Assembly (NCBI GenBank): GCA_945830575.1
Contig: CALZZE010000008.1
Location: forward strand, 1 to 64,000
Direction: 5' to 3'
Length of the DNA: 64,000 nt
Source of the DNA: an uncultured Subdoligranulum sp.
GTDB taxonomy: Bacteria; Bacillota; Clostridia; Oscillospirales; Ruminococcaceae
In this document: positions 44,956 through 54,431 of the stretch, one piece after another
How the letters are laid out: each line of letters opens with the position of its first letter
How positions within the stretch are numbered: the first letter of the stretch is position 1
The notes under the pieces: generated by a model
What the model was told of the DNA's origin: nothing
Database searches by the model: none
What the model saw: only the letters and a program-made list of their open reading frames with translations
Position numbers and translations under genes: made by a program

Positions 44956-45777
44956 ATGCTGAAATCCAAATCCAGCCGCTGGCTGGCAGGCCCCTACCTT
45001 GTGTGGATGGCGGCCTTTATCGTGGTGCCCCTCATCATCGTCATTTATTACGCCCTCACCACATCGGATGGCGCCTTCACGCTGGCCAACCTGACCCAGA
45101 TCGGCCGGTATACCAGCGTCTTTGTGCGCAGCCTGATTCTGGCCGCTGAGGCCACCGTGCTGTGCCTTGTGCTGGCGTTCCCGGTGGGGTATTTCCTCTC
45201 CCGCCTGCGCGCCAACAAGCAGCATATCATGCTGATGATCGTCATGCTGCCCATGTGGATGAACTTTCTGCTGCGCACCTATGCATGGATGACCCTTTTG
45301 GAAAAAAACGGTCTTATCAACCGGTTTCTGGGCCTGTTCGGCATCGGGCCTCTCAACATGATCAACACCTCCGGCGCGGTGGTGCTGGGCATGGTGTACA
45401 ACTATCTGCCCTATATGATTCTGCCGCTGTACACCGCCATGACCAAAATTGACGATTCCGTCATCGAGGCCGCGCAGGACCTGGGCTGCAATGTGTTCCA
45501 CATCCTCACCAAGGTGCTCATTCCGCTCACCGGCCCCGGCATTGCCACCGGCATCACGCAGGTGTTCGTGCCGTCGGTGTCCACCTTCATCATCAGCCGG
45601 ATGCTGGGCGGCGGCTCCAACCTGCTCATCGGTGATTTGATCGAGCTGCAGTTCCTCGGCAACTCCTACAACCTGAACCTTGGCTCCGCCATGAGCCTTG
45701 TGCTGATGGTCATCGTGCTGCTGTGCATGAGCTTCACCTCCAGCTTTGACGAGAGCGAAATGGAAGGGGTGATGTGA
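44956..45777 (+). CDS. potB: Spermidine/putrescine ABC transporter permease
   Basis: The 273-aa protein has six membrane helices and the EAA loop VIEAAQDLGCNVFHI, which docks on PotA. The first helix begins at about residue 10 (YLVWMAAFIVVPLIIV). It forms the channel with PotC. Its stop lies 2 nt before the potC ATG. Confidence 0.93.
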   Translation: MLKSKSSRWLAGPYLVWMAAFIVVPLIIVIYYALTTSDGAFTLANLTQIGRYTSVFVRSLILAAEATVLCLVLAFPVGYFLSRLRANKQHIMLMIVMLPMWMNFLLRTYAWMTLLEKNGLINRFLGLFGIGPLNMINTSGAVVLGMVYNYLPYMILPLYTAMTKIDDSVIEAAQDLGCNVFHILTKVLIPLTGPGIATGITQVFVPSVSTFIISRMLGGGSNLLIGDLIELQFLGNSYNLNLGSAMSLVLMVIVLLCMSFTSSFDESEMEGVM

Positions 45778-45779
45778 CA

Positions 45780-46634
45780 ATGAACAAACGTACCAGTAAG
45801 ATTTTAATGCGCACCTATGTCATTCTCATCTTCTGCTTTTTGTACCTGCCCATCGCCGTCATGATTGCCTTCTCTTTCAACGAGAGCAAATCCCGCGCGG
45901 TGTTCACCGGCTTTACGCTGGACTGGTACAAGAGCCTGTTCCACAATGAGATGATTTTGTCCTCACTGGCGCTCAGTCTGGTGCTGGCGCTGGTGTCCTC
46001 GGTGGTGGCAACGGTGCTTGGCACGCTGGCCACCATCGGCATCAATTCCATGAGCCGCAACAGCCAGCTCATCATCAACAACATCAGCTATGTGCCGGTG
46101 GTCAACCCGGAAATTATCACCGGTGTTTCCCTCATGCTGCTGTTCGTTATGGCGCAGACTTTCGGCATCGGGGGAGAGGGCGGCCTGTTCGGCTGGCCCA
46201 CGCTGCTCATTGCCCACATCACCTTCAACGTGCCCTATGTCATTTTCAACGTCAGCCCCAAGCTGCGCCAGCTGGACCCCAGCATTTACAACGCGGCGCT
46301 GGATCTGGGCTGTACGCCCCGGCAGGCGTTCATCAAGGTCATTCTGCCGCAGCTGACTCCGGCCATTCTGTCGGCGTTTCTCATCTGCCTGACCTACTCC
46401 ATCGATGACTTTATGATCTCCTACTTCAACTCGGGCACCATGCAGACGCTGCCCATCGCCATCTATTCCATGACCCGCAAAAAGGTCAGCCCGGAGATCA
46501 ACGCCCTGTCTGCGGTGATGTTCTGCGTCATCCTCACCATCATTTTGGTGTCCAATTATCTGGACAGCCGCAGCTACAAAAAGAACCAGACCGCCATCCG
46601 CAAGGCCATGAGCGAGGAAGGAGGGCGCGCCTGA
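45780..46634 (+). CDS. potC: Spermidine/putrescine ABC transporter permease
   Basis: The 284-aa protein has six membrane helices and the EAA-type loop IYNAALDLGCTPRQAF. ATG 45780 is preferred over an in-frame GTG at 45774, because the ribosome-binding site GAAGGGGTG is correctly spaced for the ATG. Its last base is the first base of the potD ATG. Confidence 0.93.
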   Translation: MNKRTSKILMRTYVILIFCFLYLPIAVMIAFSFNESKSRAVFTGFTLDWYKSLFHNEMILSSLALSLVLALVSSVVATVLGTLATIGINSMSRNSQLIINNISYVPVVNPEIITGVSLMLLFVMAQTFGIGGEGGLFGWPTLLIAHITFNVPYVIFNVSPKLRQLDPSIYNAALDLGCTPRQAFIKVILPQLTPAILSAFLICLTYSIDDFMISYFNSGTMQTLPIAIYSMTRKKVSPEINALSAVMFCVILTIILVSNYLDSRSYKKNQTAIRKAMSEEGGRA

Positions 46635-47872
46635 TGAACGCATGGAAACGGTTTGCCGCGCTCTGCGCCGCACTGACCCTCACCGCCGCGCTGGCGCTGC
46701 CCGCTGCGGCGGAAGAAATTGAAGTCACCGAGGACATCACAGTCTCCGGCGACTACGACTGGACCCGCTTCGCCGGGGACAACATCACCCTCAATGTCTA
46801 CAACTGGGGCCTGTATATTTCGGACGGCTCGGACGACAGCGTCAACGTGCTGTCCGCCTTTGAGGAGCTCACCGGCATCAAGGTGAACTACACCACTTTT
46901 GACTCCAACGAGAGCCTGTACGCCAAGATGAAATCCGGCGGCGCCAGCTATGATGTGATTTTCCCCTCGGAGTATATGGTGGGTAAAATGGCCGCGGAGG
47001 GGATGCTGGCGGAGCTGAACTACGACAACATTCCCAACATTGCCAACGTGGGTGAGGCGTATCTGGGCTGGGATTTTGACCCGGAAAACCGCTGGTCGGT
47101 GCCCTACATGTGGGGCACCACGGTGCTGATCTACAACACCACCATGGTGGAGGAGGCTCCCACCAGCTGGGACGCGCTGTGGGACGTCCGCTACGCGAAC
47201 AATGTTCTGATGTTCAACAACTCCCGCGATGCCTACGCCATCGCCGCCAAGCGGAAGGGATTGTCCCTGAACCCCGCCAGCGTGGAGGAGGTCGATACCG
47301 TGATGGGGGACCTGAAAGCGCAGAAAAGCGTGGTGCAGGCCTACGTCATGGATGAAATTTTCGACAAGATGGAGGGCGGCGAGGCCGCGCTGGCGCCCTA
47401 TTATGCCGGTGATGCCCTCGTCATGATCGAGGAAAACCCCGACCTTGCGGTGGTGCATCCTGAAGAAGGCGTGAACTTCTTTGTGGACAACATGTGCGTG
47501 CCCGCCAACGCCAAGCACAAGGAGGCCGCCGAGCTGTTCATCAACTATCTGTGCGAGCCGTCCGTGGGGCTGGCCAACTGCGATTACATCGGCTATTCCA
47601 CCCCGCTCACCGAGGTGTGGGAGGAACTGGACGATGACCTGAAGTACAGCGAGGTGGCCTATCCCGGCAAGGAGGTCATGGACAAGGCGGAGGTGTTCAT
47701 CACGCTGCCCGAAGAAGTGAATGCCGCGCTGGACGCCCAGTGGAGCGAGATGAAAAGCTACGAGGAGGGCGGCAGCGGCTGGATGATCGTGGTGTTCCTT
47801 CTCGCCGCGGTGGCGCTGTCCTGCTTCAACATCTGGCGCAAGCTGCGCAAAAAATCCCGGGACAATTATTGA
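46634..47872 (+). CDS. potD: Polyamine-binding protein with C-terminal membrane anchor
   Basis: The 412-aa protein has an N-terminal signal sequence (cleavage after about AALALPAAA) but no lipobox Cys. The mature part is a PotD-type binding protein: LNVYNWGLYISD at the N-terminus, YDVIFPSEYMV, VPYMWGTTVLIYN and VDNMCVPANAKH. Unlike usual PotD it ends in a hydrophobic helix (~383-400) followed by RKLRKKSR. This should anchor it in the membrane in place of a lipid. It closes the potABCD operon before a terminator. Confidence 0.92.
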   Translation: MNAWKRFAALCAALTLTAALALPAAAEEIEVTEDITVSGDYDWTRFAGDNITLNVYNWGLYISDGSDDSVNVLSAFEELTGIKVNYTTFDSNESLYAKMKSGGASYDVIFPSEYMVGKMAAEGMLAELNYDNIPNIANVGEAYLGWDFDPENRWSVPYMWGTTVLIYNTTMVEEAPTSWDALWDVRYANNVLMFNNSRDAYAIAAKRKGLSLNPASVEEVDTVMGDLKAQKSVVQAYVMDEIFDKMEGGEAALAPYYAGDALVMIEENPDLAVVHPEEGVNFFVDNMCVPANAKHKEAAELFINYLCEPSVGLANCDYIGYSTPLTEVWEELDDDLKYSEVAYPGKEVMDKAEVFITLPEEVNAALDAQWSEMKSYEEGGSGWMIVVFLLAAVALSCFNIWRKLRKKSRDNY

Positions 47873-47881
47873 GAATTGCAC

Positions 47882-47914
47882 AAAGCACCCTGCTTGCGCG
47901 GCAGGGTGCTTTTG
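47882..47914 (+). terminator. Terminator of potABCD
   Basis: A perfect 12-bp stem (AAAGCACCCTGC with GCAGGGTGCTTT) with a 7-nt loop and T-run. Confidence 0.88.
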
Positions 47915-47923
47915 TGGTATACT
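47894..47923 (+). promoter_or_regulatory. Probable promoter of the thioesterase gene
   Basis: TATACT (47918-47923) is a good -10. TTGCGC (47894-47899), in the loop of the potABCD terminator, is an 18-nt-spaced -35. Confidence 0.5.
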
Positions 47924-47958
47924 ACAATTTATTGAACTATTGAGAAGGAGAACACACC

Positions 47959-48696
47959 ATGACAACGCCGGAATACGAGAAGGTCTTTCAGGTTTTCCGC
48001 CATGACGGAGACCATCTGGGAAATATGAAGCCCGGTGCGCTGCTGCGTTGTGCCCAGCAAATCGCCACCGAACACGCCGAGAACGCCGGCCTCACCGACG
48101 CCGTCTACACCGAGACCCACACCGCCTTTGTGCTGGCCAAGATGGCGCTGCATCTTGCCCGCCCGGTGCGGGTGGATGAGCTGCTCACGGTGGTCACCCA
48201 GCCGGAGCGCACCAAGCGCGCTGTGAACAAGCGCATCACCCGGGTGCGGGACGAAAAAGGGGAGGAGGTTGCCCTGCTGGACAGCCGATGGGTGCTCATT
48301 GACACGGAAAAACGCGCCATTCTGCGCACCCGTCCGGCACAGTTCGACGAGTCGTGGGCGCAGGATGTGCCCTGCGAGCTGCCCATGAAAATGACCAAGG
48401 CCAAGTGGGAGGACTGCACTCCGCTGGGGCAGCGCACGGCTGCCTACTCCCTGTGCGACATGAACGGGCATCTGAACAACACCCGCTACGCCGACATCGT
48501 CTGCGACGCGCTGCCCATGGAGGTGTGGGACGCCGGTACGGTGCAGGACATGCTGATTTTTTATCACCGGGAGGTGCCGAGAGGGCAGACCTTTGAGTTG
48601 GCCCGCGCTCAGACCGGCGACAACCAGTGGTATGTGGCCGCCCGCCGGGACGGTCAGTCCGCCTTTGAGGCCAGCGTGAGCTTCCGTCCGCTGTAA
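47959..48696 (+). CDS. Acyl-ACP thioesterase family protein
   Basis: The 245-aa protein is a double hot-dog thioesterase of the FatA/bacterial acyl-ACP type. CDMNGHLNNTRYAD in the second half carries the Asn-His pair used in catalysis, and FQVFRHDGDHLGNMKP opens the first half. It should release free fatty acids from acyl-ACP in the cytoplasm. AGAAGGAGAA lies before the ATG. It is a single-gene unit. Confidence 0.85.
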   Translation: MTTPEYEKVFQVFRHDGDHLGNMKPGALLRCAQQIATEHAENAGLTDAVYTETHTAFVLAKMALHLARPVRVDELLTVVTQPERTKRAVNKRITRVRDEKGEEVALLDSRWVLIDTEKRAILRTRPAQFDESWAQDVPCELPMKMTKAKWEDCTPLGQRTAAYSLCDMNGHLNNTRYADIVCDALPMEVWDAGTVQDMLIFYHREVPRGQTFELARAQTGDNQWYVAARRDGQSAFEASVSFRPL

Positions 48697-48706
48697 ACAA
48701 CGCAAA

Positions 48707-48732
48707 ACCGCCGCCCGGCTCCGGGCGGCGGT
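48707..48732. terminator. Terminator between thioesterase and DegV genes
   Basis: A perfect 12-bp GC stem (ACCGCCGCCCGG/CCGGGCGGCGGT) with a 2-nt loop, weak T-run (ACATTTTA), between convergent genes. Confidence 0.75.
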
Positions 48733-48737
48733 ACATT

Positions 48738-49577
48738 TTAGTAGGTGATAATGATGCCCTGGTCCTGTGCGTAAAAGCTGCACAGGCCGGAACAGGGGAG
48801 AATGGTGATGTCCGCCGCGGGCCATTTGGCGTGGATGCCATGCTCCAGCAGATCGCAGGCGTTCTGGTTGTCGCAGTGGCTGATCTGCACCGGGCGGGTG
48901 CCGTCGTAGCCGTCCTCGTTCATCTGCTCCAGAATTTTCGCCAGCACCCGGGTCTCGCCGCGGGTCTTGAAGAAGAAGTCGATTTTTCCGTCCGGCGTGC
49001 GGCGGCCCAGCACGCGCATGTTCAGCCGCCCGGCGATAAAGCCCACCACCTTGCTGACGCGGCCGGCCTTGGCAAGGTTCTCAAAGCTGGCCAGCGCAAA
49101 CAGGATGTGTCCCTCGTCGTTGAACTGCTGTACCGCGGCGCAGACCTCCGCAAAGCTCTTGCCCTCTCCGATGAGCCGGTTGGCCAGCTTGGCGGCCCCC
49201 GCCAGCGCACCGGCGCAGCTCAGGGTATCCAGAATGAAAATCTTCTTTTCGGGGTAATCTTCCAGTACCATCTCCCGGGCGGACAGCGCCGCGTTGTAGC
49301 TGCCCGAAAGGTTGTGGCTGATGGTCAGGGCCAGCACGTTGTCCGCCTGCAGGAAATATTCCGCCCATTCCTCGGGGCTGGGACAGGCCGTGGTGCTGGC
49401 GCCGTTGAAGTCCGTCATGGCCTGCAGCATCTGCCCCACGTTCAGCGTGGGAAGATCCACATATTCCCGGCTGCCCACGCGGATCTTGAAGGGGGCCAGC
49501 GCAAACTGCACCCCCGGCGCAGGGGCGGGCAGCTCCCGGATCTCACAAGAAGTGTCGGACACGATCATCCATGCCAT
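48738..49577 (-). CDS. DegV/FakB family fatty-acid-binding protein
   Basis: The 279-aa protein has the DegV opening VSDTSCEI, then PSPEEWAEYF and LTISHNLSGSYNAA, blocks that hold the bound fatty acid in FakB proteins. FakB delivers fatty acids to the kinase FakA for phospholipid synthesis. A convergent acyl-ACP thioesterase next door makes a fatty-acid link attractive, but FakA is not in the window. GGAGGTCTC lies before the ATG. Confidence 0.88.
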   Translation of the reverse strand: MAWMIVSDTSCEIRELPAPAPGVQFALAPFKIRVGSREYVDLPTLNVGQMLQAMTDFNGASTTACPSPEEWAEYFLQADNVLALTISHNLSGSYNAALSAREMVLEDYPEKKIFILDTLSCAGALAGAAKLANRLIGEGKSFAEVCAAVQQFNDEGHILFALASFENLAKAGRVSKVVGFIAGRLNMRVLGRRTPDGKIDFFFKTRGETRVLAKILEQMNEDGYDGTRPVQISHCDNQNACDLLEHGIHAKWPAADITILPCSGLCSFYAQDQGIIITY

Positions 49578-49638
49578 GATGAGACCTCCCTTTCCGGGTC
49601 AAAGCCGGAAAATGAATTTAGAACATCGTTCAATTCTT

Positions 49639-49667
49639 ATTATATCGGGCCGGCGCCCGCCCGTCAA
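49639..49667 (-). promoter_or_regulatory. Sigma-A promoter of the DegV gene
   Basis: On the minus strand TTGACG (49667-49662), an exact 17-nt spacer and a consensus TATAAT (49644-49639). Confidence 0.78.
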
Positions 49668-49706
49668 GCCGAAAATGAGCGAACTGTAAAACCTTGCTGT
49701 CCTGCC

Positions 49707-49735
49707 TTGCACTTCCCCTGCAAATGGAGTATAAT
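49707..49735 (+). promoter_or_regulatory. Sigma-A promoter of the SGNH hydrolase gene
   Basis: TTGCAC (49707-49712), an exact 17-nt spacer and a consensus TATAAT (49730-49735). Confidence 0.75.
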
Positions 49736-49787
49736 ATAAACGGGGGACGAGGGCAGTATCTCCCCAATGAGTTTATTGGAGAATGTT

Positions 49788-50780
49788 ATGGCTGATTTTT
49801 ATACCTATCGCAAAGAAGTAAACAGTCGCCGCCGGCGTCATCGGATGATGATCGTGCTGGTGGTGCTGCTGATGATTTTGTGCGCCGCCGCGGGGATGTT
49901 CTGGTTCCGCCGCACGCCGCCGCAGGAGCCAGTCAACGAACCGGTGGAGACGCAGGAACCCGAGATCACGCCCACGCCGGAGCCAACACAGGCTTCCGTT
50001 TCGGAGGGGCCGCGCCGCCTGCTGCCGGAGGTGGACGAAGCCGCGTGGAACACTTCCACGCCGGTGGAATCCACGCTGGATCAGGAGTACCGCAGCACCG
50101 ACGCCCGCATGGTGGCCTTGCCTGCCGGGCAGCGTGTGTCGGACAGCTATTTCAACACCGTGACCTTTGTGGGCGACTCCATTGCCTCGGGCCTTGGCAT
50201 TTACAGTACCGGCATCGGCAATGCCCAATACTGCACCTATGTCAGCGCCAGCGCCAACTCCTTTGTGAACAACGCCAGCATGAAAAACGCCGTCACCGGC
50301 GCGACCGAGACGCCGCTGGAGGCGGTGCCCGCCACCCAGCCGGACGCCCTCTATATTCTGGTGGGCACCAACAATCTGGTGTCACAGGGCAATGAGGAAG
50401 GCTTTCTGGCCTATTACGAGCGCATGATCGACATGCTGCGGGAGCGCCTTGCCCCCGGCGTGGAAATCTATCTCCAGTCCATCCCCGGCGTGCAGGAGAC
50501 CGTTGTCCAGTCCAAGCCGGGCCTTGACAACGCCCGCATCGAGACCGTCAACAATATGCTGGCCAATCTGGCGCTGCGCAAGGGCTGCTATTTCCTGAAT
50601 ATCGGGGAGGCGCTCAATCAGGCGGACGGCAGCCAGATGGACGAGTACACAACCAAGGACGGCATCCATTTCAACGCGCAGGGCTATGCCGCGTGGCGGG
50701 AGTATCTGTACGATCATGTGGCGTACAACAGCCGCACCATCTACGAAGGGCGCAATCCCTACAAAATTTTCGGAAAATAA
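49788..50780 (+). CDS. Membrane-anchored SGNH/GDSL hydrolase
   Basis: The 330-aa protein has a basic N-terminus (RRRRHR), one membrane helix (~20-40) and a Pro/Glu/Thr-rich spacer (to ~75). An outside SGNH domain follows: TFVGDSIASG (catalytic Ser), LVGTNNL and DGIHFNAQG (Asp/His). Such enzymes de-esterify cell-wall or glycan O-acyl groups. The substrate is not shown. ATG 49788 has TTGGAGA 6 nt upstream; an earlier in-frame ATG at 49767 has none. Confidence 0.83.
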   Translation: MADFYTYRKEVNSRRRRHRMMIVLVVLLMILCAAAGMFWFRRTPPQEPVNEPVETQEPEITPTPEPTQASVSEGPRRLLPEVDEAAWNTSTPVESTLDQEYRSTDARMVALPAGQRVSDSYFNTVTFVGDSIASGLGIYSTGIGNAQYCTYVSASANSFVNNASMKNAVTGATETPLEAVPATQPDALYILVGTNNLVSQGNEEGFLAYYERMIDMLRERLAPGVEIYLQSIPGVQETVVQSKPGLDNARIETVNNMLANLALRKGCYFLNIGEALNQADGSQMDEYTTKDGIHFNAQGYAAWREYLYDHVAYNSRTIYEGRNPYKIFGK

Positions 50781-50827
50781 AGCGGTCATCCAGCATGTTC
50801 CGCCCCGCAAAAGTTCAACTTTTCTGA

Positions 50828-50866
50828 CCCCATACATGGCAAAAAATGCCTTGTATGGGGCTTTTT
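50828..50866 (+). terminator. Terminator of the SGNH hydrolase gene
   Basis: A 13-bp stem with one mismatch (CCCCATACATGGC/GCCTTGTATGGGG), a 7-nt loop and CTTTTTC. Confidence 0.82.
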
Positions 50867-50963
50867 CGTCCAAAAGCACAAGCGAACTGCAAGAAATGTG
50901 GAAAAGTTGCACAAAACCTAAAAATCACTCACGAAAATTTTAGCAGTTTATTACAGAAAAACC

Positions 50964-50995
50964 TTGAAATTCCCGTGCAAAAAGGTTAATATAAT
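50964..50995 (+). promoter_or_regulatory. Promoter of the glgBCDA operon
   Basis: TTGAAA (50964-50969) with TATAAT at 50990-50995 gives a long 20-nt spacer; an overlapping TAATAT at 50987 would give 17. The start codon follows about 50 nt later. Confidence 0.6.
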
Positions 50996-51046
50996 AGTAG
51001 CAAAACAATGACGGCACTCTGCCGCCAAACCAAAGGGGAGATCAAG

Positions 51047-53155
51047 GTGAAACAACAACAAACCGAATCCAAACATTCCGATTTGCCCATTTACCTGTTC
51101 AACCAAGGCAGCAACTTTGAGGCGTACCGTTACCTTGGCGCGCATCTGTGTGAGCAAAACGGAGAGGCGGGCGCGGTGTTCCGTGTCTGGGCGCCTCACG
51201 CCAAAGCAGTGTCCGTTGTGGGCGACTTCAACAGCTGGGTTCCCGGGACGCATCCCATGGCCAAGGTTCAGCAGGACGGCGGCATCTGGGAACTGTTCAT
51301 TCCCGGCATCAAGCAGTACGATGTGTACAAATACTGCATCACCACCCGCAACGATGAGCTGCGCTACAAGGCAGACCCCTACGCTTTCCATACCGAGACC
51401 CGTCCCTCCAACGGCAGCAAGGTGTATGACATCGGCGGCTACCAGTGGGGCGATGCGGAGTGGAACGCGCAGGCGCAGAAAAAGGATGTCATCAACGAAC
51501 CGATGTCCATCTACGAGCTGCACGCCGGCAGCTGGAAGATGAAGGACCCGGAAAATGAAATTCCCTATAATTATTCCGAACTGGCAGACGAGCTGATCCC
51601 CTACATAAAGGAAATGGGCTACACCCACGTGGAGCTGCTGCCCATCACTGAGTATCCCTTTGACGGGTCCTGGGGCTATCAGGTCACCGGCTACTTTGCC
51701 CCCACCAGCCGCTACGGCACGCCCCATGATTTCATGGCCTTTGTGGACAAGCTCCATCAGGCTGGTATCGGCGTGATCCTGGACTGGGTGCCCGCCCACT
51801 TCCCCAAGGACGGCTACGGCCTGTACATGTTCGACGGTGAGGCCTGCTACGAGGATCCCAACCCCCGCCGCGGCGAGCATAAGGAATGGGGCACCATGGT
51901 GTTCAACTATGGCATGAATCAGGTGCAGAGCTTCCTGGTGTCCAGCGCGCTGTTCTGGATCGAGCAGTACCATGTGGACGGTCTGCGCGTGGACGCGGTG
52001 GCCAGCATGCTGTATCTGGACTACAACCGCAAGGACGGAGAGTGGGAGCAGAACAAGAACGGCGGCAAGGAAAATCTGGAGGCCATCTCCTTCCTGCAGA
52101 AGATGAACACCACCATCCTGTCCCGCTATCCCCACAAGATGATGATCGCCGAGGAATCCACCGCATGGCCGCTGGTGACTAAGCCCGCGTCGGACGGCGG
52201 TCTGGGATTCAACTTCAAGTGGAACATGGGTTGGATGAATGACATGCTCTCCTACATGAAGACCGACCCGCTGTTCCGCGCCGGCAATCATGGCAAGGTG
52301 ACCTTCAGCTTCTTCTACGCCTTCAGCGAGAATTTTGTGTTGCCCATCAGCCATGACGAGGTGGTGCACGGCAAGTGCAGCCTCATCAACAAGATGCCCG
52401 GCGACTACGAGGCCAAGTTCTCCAACCTGCGCACCTTCTACGGCTACATGTTCGCCCACCCGGGCAAGAAGCTGCTGTTCATGGGTCAGGAGTTCGGCCA
52501 GTTCATCGAGTGGGACGAAAAGAAACCGCTGGACTGGATGCTCCTCGGCTACGAAAAGCACCAGCAGCTGCAGCAGTACGTCAAGGACCTGAACCGCTTC
52601 TACGCCGAGACCCCCGCCATGTGGCAGGTGGATTACAGCTGGGAAGGGTTCCAGTGGATCGTGCCGGATGACAACCAGCAGTCCGTCATTGCCTTCCTGC
52701 GCCGCGACGCCGAAGGCAAGATGGTCATGGTGGTCTGCAACTTCAACCCCGTCCTGCGCGAAGGCTACAAGATGGGTGTGCCCAATCCCGGCACCTACAA
52801 GGAGATCCTCAGTTCTGACGATGTGAAGTACGGCGGCTCTGGCCTGCACAACGAGCCTCTCAAGAGCAAGAAGGGCGAACAGCACGGCTTTGAGCAGTAT
52901 ATTTCCATCACGCTGCCGCCCATGTCCACCATTTACCTGTCGGTTCCCGCAGCCCGGAAGCCCCGCGCCAAAAAGGCTGAGGCCAAGGAAGAAAAGCCCG
53001 TAAAAAAGACCGCCAAAGCCGCCGAGAAAGCGAAGGCTCCCGCCGCGGAAAAGCCCGCCCGCAAGCCCCGCGCCAAGAAGGCTGAGGCACCCCAGCCCGC
53101 GCAGGATGCGCCCGCGCCCAAGCGCCGCGGCCGTCCCCGCAAGACCGAGGGCTGA
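51047..53155 (+). CDS. glgB: Glycogen branching enzyme with basic AT-hook-like tail
   Basis: GlgB introduces alpha-1,6 branches into glycogen. The 702-aa protein has a CBM48 domain (~40-130) and a GH13 catalytic barrel. HVDGLRVDAVASM carries the Asp nucleophile, MIAEEST the acid/base Glu and LPISHDEVVHG the third acid. A C-terminal beta domain ends near residue 632. The last 70 residues (633-702) are Lys/Ala/Pro-rich, contain two copies of RKPRAKKAEA (coding at ~52955 and ~53060) and end in KRRGRPRKTEG, which matches an AT-hook. Start GTG 51047 has AAGGGGAG 6 nt upstream; ATG 51008 has none. Confidence 0.95.
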   Translation: MKQQQTESKHSDLPIYLFNQGSNFEAYRYLGAHLCEQNGEAGAVFRVWAPHAKAVSVVGDFNSWVPGTHPMAKVQQDGGIWELFIPGIKQYDVYKYCITTRNDELRYKADPYAFHTETRPSNGSKVYDIGGYQWGDAEWNAQAQKKDVINEPMSIYELHAGSWKMKDPENEIPYNYSELADELIPYIKEMGYTHVELLPITEYPFDGSWGYQVTGYFAPTSRYGTPHDFMAFVDKLHQAGIGVILDWVPAHFPKDGYGLYMFDGEACYEDPNPRRGEHKEWGTMVFNYGMNQVQSFLVSSALFWIEQYHVDGLRVDAVASMLYLDYNRKDGEWEQNKNGGKENLEAISFLQKMNTTILSRYPHKMMIAEESTAWPLVTKPASDGGLGFNFKWNMGWMNDMLSYMKTDPLFRAGNHGKVTFSFFYAFSENFVLPISHDEVVHGKCSLINKMPGDYEAKFSNLRTFYGYMFAHPGKKLLFMGQEFGQFIEWDEKKPLDWMLLGYEKHQQLQQYVKDLNRFYAETPAMWQVDYSWEGFQWIVPDDNQQSVIAFLRRDAEGKMVMVVCNFNPVLREGYKMGVPNPGTYKEILSSDDVKYGGSGLHNEPLKSKKGEQHGFEQYISITLPPMSTIYLSVPAARKPRAKKAEAKEEKPVKKTAKAAEKAKAPAAEKPARKPRAKKAEAPQPAQDAPAPKRRGRPRKTEG

Positions 53156-53210
53156 TGAATTACTTTGTACACCATCGGCGAAAGCCGAAATGTAAGGGGA
53201 GAAAATTATT

Positions 53211-54431
53211 ATGGCAAAAGAAATGATCGCAATGATTCTGGCCGGCGGCCGCGGTTCGCGTCTCTACGCGCTGACCGATAAGCTCGCCAAGCCCGCAGTG
53301 CCGTTTGGCGGAAAGTATCGTATTATCGACTTCCCGCTGTCCAACTGCGTCAACTCCGATATCGACACGGTCGGTATCCTCACCCAGTACCAGCCGCTGC
53401 TGCTCAATGAGTACATTGGCAATGGCCAGCCCTGGGACCTGGACCGTCTGTACGGCGGCGTCCATGTGCTGCAGCCCTACGAGCAGGCCTCCGGCTCTGA
53501 CTGGTACAAGGGCACGGCGAACGCCATCTACCAGAACATTGGCTTTATCGACCGTTACGATCCCAAGTACGTCATCATCCTTTCCGGCGACCAGATCTGC
53601 AAGCAGGATTATGCCGACTTCCTGCGTTTCCATAAGGAGAAGAACGCCGAGTTCTCTGTGGCCGTCATGGAAGTGCCCTGGAGCGAGGCACCCCGTTTCG
53701 GCCTGATGGTCACCGATGAGAATGACCGCATCAGCGAGTTCCAGGAGAAACCCAAGAACCCCAAGAGCAATCTGGCGTCCATGGGCATCTACATTTTCAA
53801 CTGGGATGTGCTGAAGAAGTACCTCACCGAGGATGAGGCCGACCCCACCTCCGACAACGATTTTGGCAAGAACGTCATTCCCGCCCTGCTGCGTGACAAC
53901 CGCCGTATGTTCGCCTACCGTTTTGACGGCTACTGGAAGGACGTGGGCACCATCTCCAGCCTGTGGCAGGCCAACATGGAAGTGCTGGATCCCAACAACT
54001 CCGGCATCAACCTGTTCGATGAGAACTGGAAGATCTACTCCCGCAACTCCGGCCAGCCCTGCCAGAAGATCGGCAGCGACGCCACCATCGTCAACTCGAT
54101 GATCACCGAAGGCTGCAAGATCAACGGCACTGTCAAGCACTCCATCCTGTTCCCCGGCGTTGTGGTGGAAAAGGGCGCCACCGTGGACGGCGCAGTCGTC
54201 ATGGGCGGCACCGTCATCAAGGCGGGTGCGACCGTGACCCACTGCATCGTGGCCGAGAACGTCACGATCGAAGAGGGCGCCACCGTGGGCAAGATGCCCG
54301 AGGGCGGCATGAACATTGAGGAGCCGGGCGAGGTCGCCACTGTGGGCTCCGGCGTCAAGATCGGCAAGGGCGCCACTGTGACCGCCAATGCCATGATCCG
54401 TGAAGATGTAAAGGATGGTGAGGTACAATGA
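53211..54431 (+). CDS. glgC: Glucose-1-phosphate adenylyltransferase
   Basis: GlgC makes ADP-glucose, the glycogen precursor. The 406-aa protein has [16 protein letters not shown] with the nucleotide-binding loop, [26 protein letters not shown], and a C-terminal left-handed beta-helix. AAGGGGAG lies before the ATG. A small GAAA-capped hairpin (TCGGC/GCCGA, 53172-53185) lies in the glgB-glgC gap. It overlaps glgD by 4 nt; GlgC and GlgD form a mixed enzyme in Firmicutes. Confidence 0.95.
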   Translation: MAKEMIAMILAGGRGSRLYALTDKLAKPAVPFGGKYRIIDFPLSNCVNSDIDTVGILTQYQPLLLNEYIGNGQPWDLDRLYGGVHVLQPYEQASGSDWYKGTANAIYQNIGFIDRYDPKYVIILSGDQICKQDYADFLRFHKEKNAEFSVAVMEVPWSEAPRFGLMVTDENDRISEFQEKPKNPKSNLASMGIYIFNWDVLKKYLTEDEADPTSDNDFGKNVIPALLRDNRRMFAYRFDGYWKDVGTISSLWQANMEVLDPNNSGINLFDENWKIYSRNSGQPCQKIGSDATIVNSMITEGCKINGTVKHSILFPGVVVEKGATVDGAVVMGGTVIKAGATVTHCIVAENVTIEEGATVGKMPEGGMNIEEPGEVATVGSGVKIGKGATVTANAMIREDVKDGEVQ

